Shown here: in pieces, positions 12,306-24,800 of the stretch
How positions within the stretch are numbered: the stretch's first letter is position 1
Layout: each line of letters begins with the position of its first letter
Assembly (NCBI RefSeq): GCF_963678635.1
Contig: NC_087069.1
Span: 18,698,660-18,762,659 of the forward strand
DNA length: 64,000 bases
Origin: Symsagittifera roscoffensis
Lineage: Eukaryota; Xenacoelomorpha; Acoela; Convolutidae
Reading direction: 5' to 3'
The notes under the pieces: generated by a model
Told to the model about the DNA's origin: nothing
Seen by the model: only the letters and a program-made list of their open reading frames with translations
Database searches by the model: none
Made by a program: the position numbers and the translations under genes

Positions 12306-12597
12306 TTTTGCGAAATAATACTGAACGGTTTCCAGTTGAGAATTTTCCGATAAAATATTTAAATGACGAAACCGGAAATCCGAAATGTTCAATTTAATGG
12401 TAGCTTTTAAGATACCTGCTTGCCGCAAAAAAAACTGGCAAAGTCCAGATAACGGAAATCGGTGATCAGACATATATCAAAAAACGTCTAAAATTTTAAG
12501 ATCTACTTAGTTGAAATTCAAGTTTTTAGTTGATTAGTAAATTTTTCAATATTATTCAGCCCCGAAATATTACAATTTTTGGGAGGATGCTATAATT

Positions 12598-12710
12598 CGT
12601 GATTTAGTTCGACGACCATCAGTAACGAGTCGCTTAGGTTGTACCTTTTTCGGTCCGATGAACGTTAGAACGGCCGGTCTTTCCTTTCTACTCGTTTCGT
12701 TCTCATATCA
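12598..12710. promoter_or_regulatory. CpG-dense patch upstream of the lectin-like gene
   Basis: Twelve CpG dinucleotides in about 110 bp, unusual against the CpG-poor AT-rich surroundings, about 300 bp upstream of the lectin-like start codon at 12305. A promoter role is inferred from position and composition only. Confidence 0.25.
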
Positions 12711-13619
12711 CCTGTAGTTTTATCACTTCCATCCTGTTAAATTTTTTCTTGAGAATCAGAAAACATAGAGATAATATTTTATTCATTCAATCTGTATTAC
12801 AAAATTAGAGCAAGCAATATAGTAAAAAAAAGAAATTTGTACAATAAATAGTGCCGTAGAAACCAATTGAGAAAAAAATATATTGTTTGATGGAAAGGCA
12901 AAATGAAGCACATTTGCCGATCCAAAGCTGCTGTAACACATGACAATTTAGCATCAATCGAATTTCAAAATACTTTTCAGTATAAGTCATAATCACAAAA
13001 TTCACTTTTTTCGGAAGTTTAAGTTTCAACGCATGAAACTACAAGTCTAGACAAGACCTTCATCAGATGTGCATTTTATCAGTAAATTGTGAACAAAATT
13101 AGCAATACTAGTTAACGTTACATTTCAAGGAGCAATAGTTTAAGTTCTCTGCTCCGTTCGTTTATCATCCGTTCGTTCTCAGTATTTGCTTAACAATGAG
13201 AAAACCCTAACTTACGCTAACTATGCTAAAACATGGCTCTTATGTCGACATATCGGTTATCTCATACAATCATGAAAAGAACATGCATATAATTTGAAAC
13301 AAATAGTCGTACTTAAGGGTCATTATTTGCACTTCTTAGTTGACGTTGGTACGTTAGAATTCTCACATTTGGAAGGCTACAGCACGCCGCTGTTGACTCA
13401 CTAAGTTCGCATGCCGCAAACGGACGTTCATTCTTTCAACTTTTCGCATAGAGTAAATTTGAAGATTTTCATACGAAAGATCTACCGATAGTTTAAGTTA
13501 TGCTCAAACACTTTTTATTATTTAAGCCTACTCTTTCTAAATGACATCCTTTCAAAACTATGAACGTCAATTGACCATTTTGACTAGATCGATGAGACGC
13601 TCAAACAATAACTTTCGAA

Positions 13620-14870
13620 AAAAACATAGCCAACAGACAGTTGAAAAAAACGCCAATGAACGCAAGGAAAGAGGAAAAAACATTCTTGGTTGTTTTAATG
13701 TTTTATGAAAACATTGTCAGCAGACAGGAGGAACAGTTTCGATCACTCAGGAAAAAAGAAAAAAAAATACTGACTACATTTTGAATAGTTATTTATTCAA
13801 CTTTCGATTTTTGAAAAAAAATACATCACGTTATAGTTCTTTGAAATTCAAGAGCCTTCTTTTGACATAGTTTCGCTATATTCAACCCACTTTTTGAAAA
13901 CTAGATGAAAAGGAAACAAGACTGCTCGTATCAGGGCGAAGCCCTGAATGTTCCCACTGCCTTTTAAGGTTTATGGAGCAGCAGTAATAGCAAAAAAAAT
14001 TTAAATGAAATAAAATAAAATTTTTTTTTTCTAAAATTTGAAATTTTTTAGGAAAATCATCCCCCCACACGCCATATAAAGTACAAAAAGAGAGATTTCG
14101 TTCCTAGTAACAAATCAATCATGGCAAATAAGCTTCGTTCAACCAATTTGGAACGATTTATAAAATGGATTAAATCTCCGCTTACGCGTTAATAGCGCGA
14201 ATTATATCGCGCGTTAACTGTCCCAAATTGCTCAAAATGGCAATCTTTAAACCCTCATAACTCTACGAAAAATGATCACAGGTGAAATATCTTTTCAAAT
14301 TTAAGCTCAGGACAACAATATCTTTTGAATGATATAAAAAATTCCGTCAAAAATGGCTAGTTAAAAAGTCGAAATTTGTCTGAAGAAAAAAAAAAACCCA
14401 CCAAAAGCACAAATATTCCGTTACTTTCGTACCGAAAGTCGGAACAAAAAGTATTCCGCTGGGAAGTCTAATAATTTAACTTCACTTTCGAAACTAGAAG
14501 TCGTTCGCGTTCGTATTTCAAAAATATAGAAGGGCTTCAAGCTCTTTCAATTTGAAGATCAGTTCATGACTGACATAGATAAAAATTATAGACTTCCCAT
14601 GCAAATTTTATTCAGATCAATTGTTAATTTTAGTATTGTACTAAGAAATCTAAAATTGAACTATACTGTCGATTAACTAGAATTATATCACAATTTTTGT
14701 AACTTCTACACTTATGCTTTTCGATAGTCGAGTTTGTCTTCTTTTTAACAACGAAAATGAGCGGAACTTGAAAAGAAATCAGAAGTCAAACCGATCATTA
14801 ACATTAAACCAAAAAACTAATACGTTAAAAAGGTTGCTGAGAAAAAATCATGCATAAAAAAATTTTTCAA
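13620..14870 (+). repeat. Dispersed repeat R2, copy c, split by R1 copy C
   Basis: R2 motifs up to TTTGAAAACTAGAT (about 13904) are followed by a complete R1 copy (13918-14450). R2 then resumes with TATTCCGCTGGGAAGTCTAA and GAAACTAGAAGTCGTTCGCG. R1 therefore inserted into a pre-existing R2 copy. Confidence 0.65.
13918..14450 (+). repeat. Dispersed repeat R1, copy C (best copy)
   Basis: Starts AAGACTGCTCGTATCAGGGC, where TCAGGGC and GCCCTGA form a 7-bp stem with a GAA loop at the very end. The core has ATCCCCCCACA and the palindrome-rich CGCTTACGCGTTAATAGCGC. It ends at CCGAAAGTCGGAACAAAAA. No ORF. It may be a non-autonomous DNA transposon or SINE; a hairpin next to one terminus also recalls Helitron ends, but the CTRR signature is not evident. 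Confidence 0.75.
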
Positions 14871-15444
14871 AGACTTTCAAAAGCCTGTGAACAGTGGCGA
14901 AGCAGTAAATTGAGAAATGCTTACATATGATTCCTCGAGAATCCTAAAAAAACTTCGTAAAAATAAAAGCAGTCATCGGGATTTGATGCCTCACCCTTCC
15001 GCTGACTAGACACATTTTTCAGCATCTAGGCCAAATCAGCATCTCAAGAGTGAACAATTTACATACTTATACCTAGCAAACTGAAAAAAAAAACTTTTAT
15101 CATCTTGAGCCTTTTCGGCTTCGAATTTTAAATTACTTTCGTTACAATTCAGAAGACAGATCTAACAGAAGAAAATTGTTCTTATTGTTTCAAACTTTTT
15201 CAATTCAAGTTCTTAATTTCTTGACTTTGCTTGGAGCGACTTCCAATGCCATCTTCACTTCTTTTCTACTTTCAGCTAAAAGCAACAATCGAGTCTCAGA
15301 AAAACGAAAGTCAAAAACGATAGAATAGATGAACGTAATGTAACTCAACTGATGTTAACTCAACAGATTGCACTTCATGTAACGACAGACGGAATTTCAA
15401 CTAACTCTAAAAACTAATCAACTAAAACTGGACATCAACAGGTG

Positions 15445-15893
15445 TCAATCTTGAGGCGACCGGTGGCGCTTTTTCTCGCGAGGCGAGCCATGTCTCCTTT
15501 CACGGGGCGGACTATACTCCCCAAAAACAGGTGCTCGTCGCTCCCGATTACTGTGGGGAGAATCATGTTTTGGAGATGTGCTTTCTGTCTCATTGGGGGA
15601 GATACTTTCACTGTCAGTGGACGGTGTTTTATATCTGTGATGGGGGGACCTTTGGTCTCTATGTCTGTGGGATTTATGTCCTTTTTTGTGATGGGTTTTA
15701 TGCAATTTATGCTTGGGCGATTTGCTGTGTTCTCTAGGGGAGGGGGAACTGGGACCTGTAGCGTGACCAGGAGGAGACCGATTCGCCCGCCCATCGGGAG
15801 ATCGGCGCACCCTCACTCTTCGCCTGTATTTTGGTCTTACATTGTTGCCGCCCGCTTGAGGGCTGCGGTAGAGGCCTTGCCTTGCCGCAGCGT
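15445..15893 (-). CDS. ITGB: Predicted alternative 3' exon: Ser/Arg/His-rich integrin tail
   Basis: Preceded by TTATTTTTAG|AC. Joined to the internal donor at 17140 it completes a G-AC codon and stays open for 149 codons to TGA. The junction reads KAQED-AAARQGLYRSPQAGGN, then RPKYRRR and a long basic, low-complexity run (SPSPREHSKSP, HHKKGHKSHRHRDQ, RERRHGSPREKKRHRSPQD). GLYRSP stands roughly where NPLY is in the other isoform. Alternative: it could be the 3' exon of an unrelated SR-type protein, but no other upstream exon was seen and the phase fit favours the integrin. Confidence 0.6.
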
Positions 15894-18800
15894 CTAAAAA
15901 TAATCATCAAAAGTTCGAACACCTTTCTTTGTCGTTATTTAAAACACCTTAAGAATAGGCAGGGTATTTTTCACTACAACGAATGATCTCCGTATTCATG
16001 CTTAGAGCGGTTTTTTTATTCTAAGACCAGTTTGATTGTAATTTATACAATTATTAATTGAATTTAAAAAAGTTTAGATGGCAGAAACAGAATAAAAAAT
16101 AGATTGAGAAAGACATCTGAGCAATTTCTATTAACAGAATGACAAATACTTAAATGTGTACCCTCAACGAACGGAACTAGAACCAAACATTGAACACTTT
16201 TAACAAACTCAAATCATCATGATCTGTGAGATAGATAAATGTAACAAGGAGCACTATAATTAAGCGCGACTGAGGCTTGTCAGTTTTTCTTTCAAATTGA
16301 GTTAAAAATCAGCTAAAAAGACGACTTTTTCCTATTATTTTTTTAACTTAGTTTCTACAAACTTGGTTCGTTTCAATTGAAAAATTACGCTTTCAAATTA
16401 TGTTCAAAATTATCTCATGGTTTTTTAGCCAATTTACGTTTAATTTAACGGAACAAAACCAACTAACAGAAACTAAAGTACTGATCCAATTAATCAGAAG
16501 TAGCAACAAAAATGTTTTATTTCAGATGCAAACAGATAGGTTTTAATTCAAACTCCTCGGATGGTTTTTGTTCAGTTGCTACTTGTGATTCCGTCCAGCC
16601 CAGAAAATTGACCATTAAATTATCATTCTCGAGAGCACATAGTGAGCAATAAACATGAAATCTAGATATAGTCGATAGACTATTTATGTATTAATGAATC
16701 AATTTATTGATTAACAGAAGAAAAATAATCGATGGATAGAGATAGCATTATGAAGTAAAAATCAATTAGCTAGAAAAGTTTTCGAACGCGATAAGCAATA
16801 AGATTTTCAGCAGTTTCAATTGGATTTAATTTTCAGTTTATTTGCTGTCAGGCGCGACCAATGGGATAGGCATATTCCCGTCTTTCTGGTTATGAGGGAT
16901 TGAAATTTACAGTTGAGCACCGCACTTGCCAAACAAGTGTGTATGTTGTTCGGGGGGTGGGGAGGGGGGGGGGACTATATAGGGCGTGGGGGTGGGCAAT
17001 CGATAGTGCTAGCTGCCACTGTAGGGTGGCAGGTAACAAGTAGTGACTGGTGTTGTCTATTGAGCTCTGAAATTAGGGTTCTGTATGTTCTGCTCTGCCT
17101 TTTGGTAGAGAGGGTTGTCCCCTTTAGCTCTCATCTCACCTTCTTGCGCCTTGAGGAACGCCTTGTACTCTTTCTTCTCCTGCACCACCACGTACGCCTG
17201 CACAAAAGAAACGATTCAATATCTAACAACTTTTTTGTCGTCTAACAGGCAAATTTCCTTTTTTGGAATCTATTTTAAGATAGAGGCATTATTTTTCACA
17301 AATCCTACAAAATGCAGTTTTGGACCTTTTTTGGAAAAAGTTAACAATAAAATGCGGTTTCCTGTTGCTCACTCCTTAGCGTTCGCAAAATTAGTGAACC
17401 ACAAGCCCCCTTAAATCTGCTCATTTTATGAAACAAGTCTTTAAATTTGTACTTCATAATGAACTATTGTTTTTCTTCACACTGATGGAAAGTGACCGAA
17501 GCTACCACTTTGAAGGCGGCAAGAAGAAATGGGGGGCTTCAATGAGATATCAAAATTTAAATTGACTAGTCTGATTCCGTGACAAGCTACTACAACTGAC
17601 ATTAAGGCATATTCAAAACTAAAAAGCACGCATCAAATAATATAGACTTACCATTCGAGATTAACATTGTATTCTATCACCGAAAAATTATGAGTTAAAT
17701 TATGCTTCTCACCTTCCAGCCTATGATGAGGAGGAGTCCGACTATAAGCACCAGTATAACCACAATCAGCACAATGATCCATGCAGCAGTACCCTCTGTG
17801 CACATCAGATTAGAGTTGTACTAAAAAAAAACTTCATGCGCTATTGACAAAATTTTGCTATTTATGATTTTATACAGGGTTTCATGGAACAGCGAAAACA
17901 GAGCGTCATCGCGGTTTTTTCAAAGTTTATGCACAAGGACAAGTAAACGCATAGACAAAATTGATAAACTAAATATTTGACGCACTGCGCACTGTAAATT
18001 AAAAGCATAATTAACACGAAGACTGAAACTAAAGGCAATTTAAACCTCTTTCAACTTTTTAGTTTCGAAGACAAAATGTATCAGGATGAAGTTCTTTGAA
18101 TTAACAAAATATATATTGCGAATTTTTCCGTTAATTAAACCCAAGTTAAGACGCAGACGCAAAGCTGCATTCTACAAACAAGCAAAAAAAAGTAGCTCTT
18201 AACGGGGTCAAAAAGTGAAAAGTAAAAATAATAGAAAATCTGCTGTGCCGGAACCGCAACGACCTGGAGATTAAAAGTCACACGTCCTAAAATCTGCGCC
18301 ACCACGTACGCCTGCACAAAAGAAACGATTCAATATCTAACAACTTTTTTTCGTCGTCTAACAAGCAAATTTCCTTGTTTTGAAATCTATTTTCAGATAG
18401 ACATTATTGGTGTCTAACACGAATTCAACGCTTAATTTTCAAAATGTATCATAACGTCAAAAATTGGATATTTACCAAGCCCGTAGCTGACTCTACATTA
18501 CATCTCTATTTCATTTTCTATTTTTTTTCAGAATTGGCATAGTAGTCCTTGGGAAATTGAACAACGTCCAAAAATGGGTCAAAATGTCAAATAGCTGATT
18601 CTTTACCAAAAATTGAAAAATTCGTTTATACTGAGGACCCTAACAGCTTGTTTTTCGATTGAACCTATTTCAGTTTTGGCCATGTAGTTTTCGAGAAAAA
18701 TCAAAAGTTTCCAAGAAACGGAAATTTCGAAACCCAGCCAATCAGAGATTGGAAAAGAGAAATAAACGCAAGTAAACAAAAAACACTGATTTGCTGAAAA

Positions 18801-21800
18801 AATCTAACCTTTCGAATTTCAAAGAAAAAAATAGATGCCCTTTAAGCTCTTTGAATTTCTAGAACGATAAATGACTGGCGCTTTTTTGATAACATTAACT
18901 GAACTAGAGAAAACTGGATCAACGCATAAGGTTTTTATTCTGTTGGAAATCTAAAAATCAAATTCCTCTTTTGAACTTAGAAATCGTTCACAATTTTTTG
19001 CGCCAATTCCACGTTCGTATTTGAAGAGTGCTATTTACGTCACTTTTAGCAGATGAATTTCAATTGAACTCAAACAGGGCATATATACCTAAGTGCATTC
19101 ACAAATTCATCAATATGTATGAATGCACATCTGTAGTTATTAGACATTTAAAACTTTTGCTGAAAAAAAAATCAGCAAGACCTATATAAGAGTCTTCACT
19201 ACGTTCAGTACTCTTAAGCATGGCCTTTTCATAATTTCATCTTTAACTTTCTACAAAAACTAGATCAAAGCCGCTATGAAGGGAAATTATCTCGCACCTC
19301 TTTTTTCGATTGAACCCTTTAACTCAACTTTGGCAGCGTACTTTTTGACTAAAAACTCCTGAAATTGTCTGCAATAAGTCCAAAATATAAGCAGAAAAAT
19401 CCCAACTCCTGTTTTTCCGATTCACCTTTTATTTCTGATTGCATATTTTTGCGCCAATATTTTTTTTAGAAAACACTATTTGTTAAGCGATGATTTACAG
19501 AATCTGTTTTTTCTCGCAAACCCTTAGTTTAGGATTGGAACGGGTAATTTTCGAGAAAGAGAAAACTTCAAATTTTGGACAGTTTCTGAGACCAAAACTC
19601 TTTTACTACTGAATAATGGTGAGGCAGAGCTTATTCAGGGGGATCTCCAGAACACTTCTTTTAATTGAACCTTTAATCGCAGATCTGTCAAGGAAGCTTT
19701 CGAGAAAAGGAAAATATTCCAGAAAAATGGGTCAAAAATTCCCCGCAATGAATTTTTTGAAGGTTGTAGAACGTCCGGTGAAGTTAAAAGAAACTAGCAG
19801 AACATCCAAGCACACAGGGGAGCAAGTGGGAACAAACCTGAAAGTTCTTAAGCTTCAATAAAAAAGTAAGTGAGAAAAGCAAGCAAGAATTTTAAGAAAA
19901 AATGTTTACAGGAAAGGTCTAGTTCCCAATTACAAGACACCTGCTTTCATAAATGTCAGAATTTTATGCGCATTTTTGTTCATATATATCTTTTTCTCAG
20001 ATGTCTGTTGACAAAAAAATCAGAGATTTCGTTCTAGAAATCGATCACATTTTTCGTGAATTTTACACTTTAGCTGTTCGATAGGGAAGTTTGCCTTCCT
20101 TTTAACAAAGGAAATGAACTGAACTTGAAAAAAAATCACAAGTTAAACCGCGAAAAAGTGGATTTGAAATTGAACAAACTCTTTTGAACACATTAACTAC
20201 GCTCACCAAAACATCAAACATTCTTCCATTGTTATTGATGTAGACATCTGCTGAGCATTCTGTTCTTATTAAAATAGTGCACCTTCGCCATATAGCATCG
20301 TCTGGGGACTGTTCCGAGTCGGTAATATCTGTGAAGTTGAACTTATCCTGAAGTTTGCACGAGTCCCCCTTCAATTCTTTGAACTCGCATTTTGCTGCGT
20401 TTACATATCGCTTTTCCTCGCACATAATGTTGCTACACTCTTGAGTTTCGCAGATATCACAAAACGGACCTAAACCAAAGATTGAACAAATAGCAACAAG
20501 TCATATTTCTAACTACCAAAAAAAATCAAAGAAAGAGCAAAGAATTTATCACTACATAAACGCATGATTTTCTTTGATTTTTATTTTTAACTTACTAGAT
20601 TCGTAGAAAAACAAATCATTTTTAATTTTCAAGTATCTTTTATTGGAGACTTGAAATAAAACTAAACCTTATTGAGAAAACTGGATCAATATGCAAATAT
20701 ACTTCCACTAGATAACAGAAAAATCAAATCCATTTCGAGCTCAAAGTGAAGCTCCACTTTTTGCGCCATTTGCATTTTTTTTATAAAGCGCCAAATTTGC
20801 TTTCATTCGGTATTCATAGTAATTTGAACAAAGAGCTTCATGGAAAATCAAAAATATGAAAACAAAATACCGGAAAACCCGTTTGAGCACGGGCAGTCTC
20901 CGTTGCATCTACATTCTCCGCTCGTGCGGCCATTGCAAATCAATTCGTCTGGAAAATTTGGGTCTTGACATTCGGAGCTCTTCACACAATTGCAATTCCG
21001 GTCTGAAACAAATTCACCTGTCATCAATCTAACTTCAAAGTAATCAAACTGCGAATAGATCAATCGCATTTGACTAGGCAAATGAATCATGCTTTTTTTT
21101 GGAAAAAATATATGAACAAACGTCAACATAGCCAACCAACAGTTAAAAAACTATAAGTGATTTCAAGCAAGCAGACCAGGAAAAAATCTTTATTTAAAAA
21201 ATTGTCAACTACCGACTTTTTAAGAAAAAATATATAAATTTGGAGCTCTTTAATTTCAAAAATATTAACACTTAAGAAAAAATACTCTAAAATTGACAAA
21301 AATGGATCAATACCGCTGGGAAACCTTGAAATTAATTTCCACTTTTTGGACCTTAAGTTCAATCATGTTTTTTCGCGCCAAATGCACTGACGTTACACGC
21401 ACGAGCGCCTTTCGCGTTACTTTTAGCAAATGAATTAACAGCCCTAGAAAAAAAGACCTAAATAAAAGTTTTCACTTCTTTCATTGACACTTAGACGGTT
21501 ACCTACCAAAAAGTAGACAACTCATTAAAAAGACATCTACTCTATTAATCAATTAGAATCGAGAACAAGAAGTAAACTTAGGAAATAAATAATCCCTCTA
21601 CTTTTTGACTGGTATGAAATAAAGGTGGTCTACTTTTTGACCGCACTCCCACTTAGACGTAGTCGTCAATTTTGTTATCTTTACATCGGGAACCGCTTTT
21701 ACTTTATTGTCAGACTATTTGCCTATTCAAATTAGTCACCCTCTACTGGGGGATACTCCTCTAACAGCCAAAGACTTTTGTAAACTTCAACAAACCAAAC

Positions 21801-24800
21801 TGGGACAATTTAACACAGAGGGGAAGCTGAGCTTCGCATCACTTGCGATACAACACAAACAAAAAAAAGCATACCTCTTAACTTAAGTTTTCGTAAGTCT
21901 CGATAGAAGTTCATCTTAGGCAAAGATGCCAGACAATTAAAGATTAAATGAGCAACAGAGTGAAACTAACCAAACCGAAACAGAGCCGAAAATGTTTGAG
22001 CATACAAAAATGGAGCCGAAAAAATCAAATTTGAAAAATTTAAGAAATCAATAATAATAGTAATAAAATAATTTACAAAATAAATTAGTAATTCAAAAAA
22101 ATTGAGAATTTTCAATTTCTTCCCTGAAAGTACAGTGAGCAACACTTCCCGTTTTAACTTCAATGAAAGTTGCGTATAGATTAGGAAAAATCCGTGATTA
22201 GTCAACTAAGCCGATGACCTTTGAGCAGACACAATTTGAGTTAAAAAAAAATGATTTTAGAAATGTCATGAAAAAATCTTACAGAACAAAAAAATCCGTG
22301 ATAAGTCAACTAAGCTGGCAATCGTTGAGCAGATACAAGTTGAGCAGAAAAAACATGATTTTTTTAAAAATTTTTTAAATTGTCAAGTTCCTCTAAAAAA
22401 CACAATGAATAACACTTGCACATGCAATTACTAGGAAAGTTGCTTACAGCGCAAGCAAAATCCGTCATGTGGCAACAAAGCTAACAATCTTTGAGCAGAC
22501 ACGAGTTGAGCCAAAAAGAAAAGCTATAAAGTATAAATGTTCAAGTCCCCCTGAAACTACATTGAACAACACTCGCACTTGCAACTACAACGAAAGTGGT
22601 TTACAGCACAATCAAAACCCATGATTTGGCAACTAGGCCGACTAAACTTAAACAGACAAACGAAAGTCCGACAATTCAAATTTACTCGAAAAAAATTCAA
22701 TTGCATATATACTGAAAAACCCCTGACTGGAACCATTGACCTTGAGTGTAAAGGCAACTGAATTACCTCTAGCCCAAGTGGAAACGAACCTGGAAGTTCT
22801 TAAGCTTCAATAATAAAGTGAGTAAGAAAAGCAAGTGAGACTTGTAATAAAAGCTGTATACAGGAAAAAGTCTAGTCCCGATTAAAGACACTTGTTTTCG
22901 CGAAGGTAAAAAAGAAATTGAAAAAATACTTTACGAAAACGTTTACATGATGAATGTTAACGTTGCAGAAAAGTAAGAAACACTAAAAAGGCGGACGAGC
23001 TCCATACTTCCGCAGACTCGACCGTTTTTAGATAATGATTAAACAGACTAAATCAAGAAACTGACAATAGAGCGCGATTAAATCAAACTTGAGAACCCTT
23101 ACTAGAAACACGGAACTTTTAATTTTTTGATAAAAATAAGGATGAAAGAAAAAAAAATGACAGGAGTTTAATTTTTACGGCAAAAAAGAAGGAATGACAG
23201 CAAAATTTTTTCAAATTTTAAAATCTTTTTCACCACGGTACAATTTAGCCGTCAGATGCACAAGTGACCTTTCACAAACAAAATGAAGTAAGGGCAGATA
23301 TACTCATGATTTTTTTATTTTTATTTTTAAATAGGCAGTTTTGTAAAAAAAAATACATATCTTTGAATTTTCAAGTATCTTCTATTATGGACTTATTAGA
23401 TGAAACTAAATCTAATTGAGAAAACTGGATCAATAGGCAATTACACTTTCGCTCGAAGTATAATTCCTTCTCTTTTGCCTCGAGAAGGAAACAGCCAAGA
23501 GTCAGTTGGAAAAAGGTCAATGTACGCAATGAAACCGAGAAAAAAACGCATCCGAACTTCAAAGAAACAATAGATGAACTTGAAGCTCTTCGACTTTCTA
23601 GAAAAACTAATGATTGGCTCTTTTTGATATAATTAACCCAATTTGATAAAACTGAAAATGAAATTCCACTTTCAAATCTAGAAGTAGATTACATTTTGTG
23701 GGACCCCTACACTTTCTCTGTTCGTAGTTTGCCTTCATTTTAACAAAGCAAACGAACTGAACTTGAAAAGAAATCAAACCAAACCGCAAAAAACGTTGAA
23801 CTCTTAATCAGTTAGCAAAAACAAAACCACACAATCTAAATAAGTGACTTCTCTTTGGTCGTGTCGTGGACACTTTTGGATACAAGTGATTTGAATACCA
23901 CTTGCAGCTTATCGCAAATATAACAGGGCAAACAGAAAAAAATGAAAACACCCTTGCTTATGCCAAGAGTAATTATACTGAAATCTGAGTTGCTAAATTT
24001 AGAACCAACATAAAAAACACTTTTCGAATGAACGGGCACTTTTAGAAAATGCAGGCATGCTCAAAATAAGTCTCTTGCTTGACGAAAGTACAGATTTCGA
24101 GATGAAAACAAATTTCAGTCATCATGTGAACAAATTAAAACCGGGGAAAAGTCTATTACCCGATGAAAAAGTCCAGATCTGCAAAACTGCTGCTTATCGA
24201 ATGAGTAATATTAAGTTAACATGGCTGCTCACCAGCATCATATTTATCAGGCTTGTCGCATCGGCACGCCATAGAATTGGATTCTGGATTACAGTAGCAG
24301 GAACCTCGGCCATAGCAGGTTTCTCCCTCGTCTCCCTAAGCATTGAATTTGATCTAATCGACATAATTGAGACGTAAATTATACTAATTTTGAATATCTC
24401 AACAAGGATCTAGAGATCATTTACACGGATTTATTTCCTTGGTAACCCACTTTGGATAAATAAGCAGACGGTAAAACTGATCAGTTTCTTACCTTAGGAC
24501 AAGAATCGGGGTCACATCCACAGGTGATGCCAACATACTTGTTGCCAAGAGAGTTCGCGTTGCACTCACACTCGCCACAGTAACACACTCCATTCCCGTT
24601 ACAGGCCTTCAACGAACTACTTTTACCTCTGCAGGCCTCGTCAAATGCCCCGTCTGATTTCCCTTGGTCAGCTGGACAATCGCATTTGGATCCATGCCAG
24701 GAAGGTTCGCAAGCACAAACACCGCATTCCAGATCTCCATTCACACACCTAAAACGATAGAAAAGTACTGAAAGAGGTACATGTATTTTGAGATGAAGAG

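Larger units (their letters stand above)
12306..15444. other. Spacer between the two minus-strand genes
   Basis: Holds the 5' flank of the lectin-like gene, including a CpG-rich patch at 12598-12710, and the 3' flank of the integrin gene. Repeats: an R2 copy split by an inserted R1 copy (about 13620-14870). No gene was recognised. Confidence 0.55.
17821..20206 (-). other. Integrin intron 13
   Basis: Contains the duplicated exon-15 start (18299-18405), an R2 copy (18715-19235), R3-type sequence (19790-19965) and an R2 fragment (20040-20170). No further exon was seen. Confidence 0.55.
21003..24232 (-). other. Integrin intron 11
   Basis: R2 copies at 21120-21520 and 23360-23825, and an R3 copy with internal degenerate tandem units at 21800-22905. 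No exon was found; the I-EGF exons on either side join in phase. Confidence 0.55.

Noticed and set aside
15442..15897. Plus-strand 151-codon frame opposite the Ser/Arg-rich exon
   Set aside because: It is the antisense shadow of a low-complexity coding exon and has no domain or splice support.
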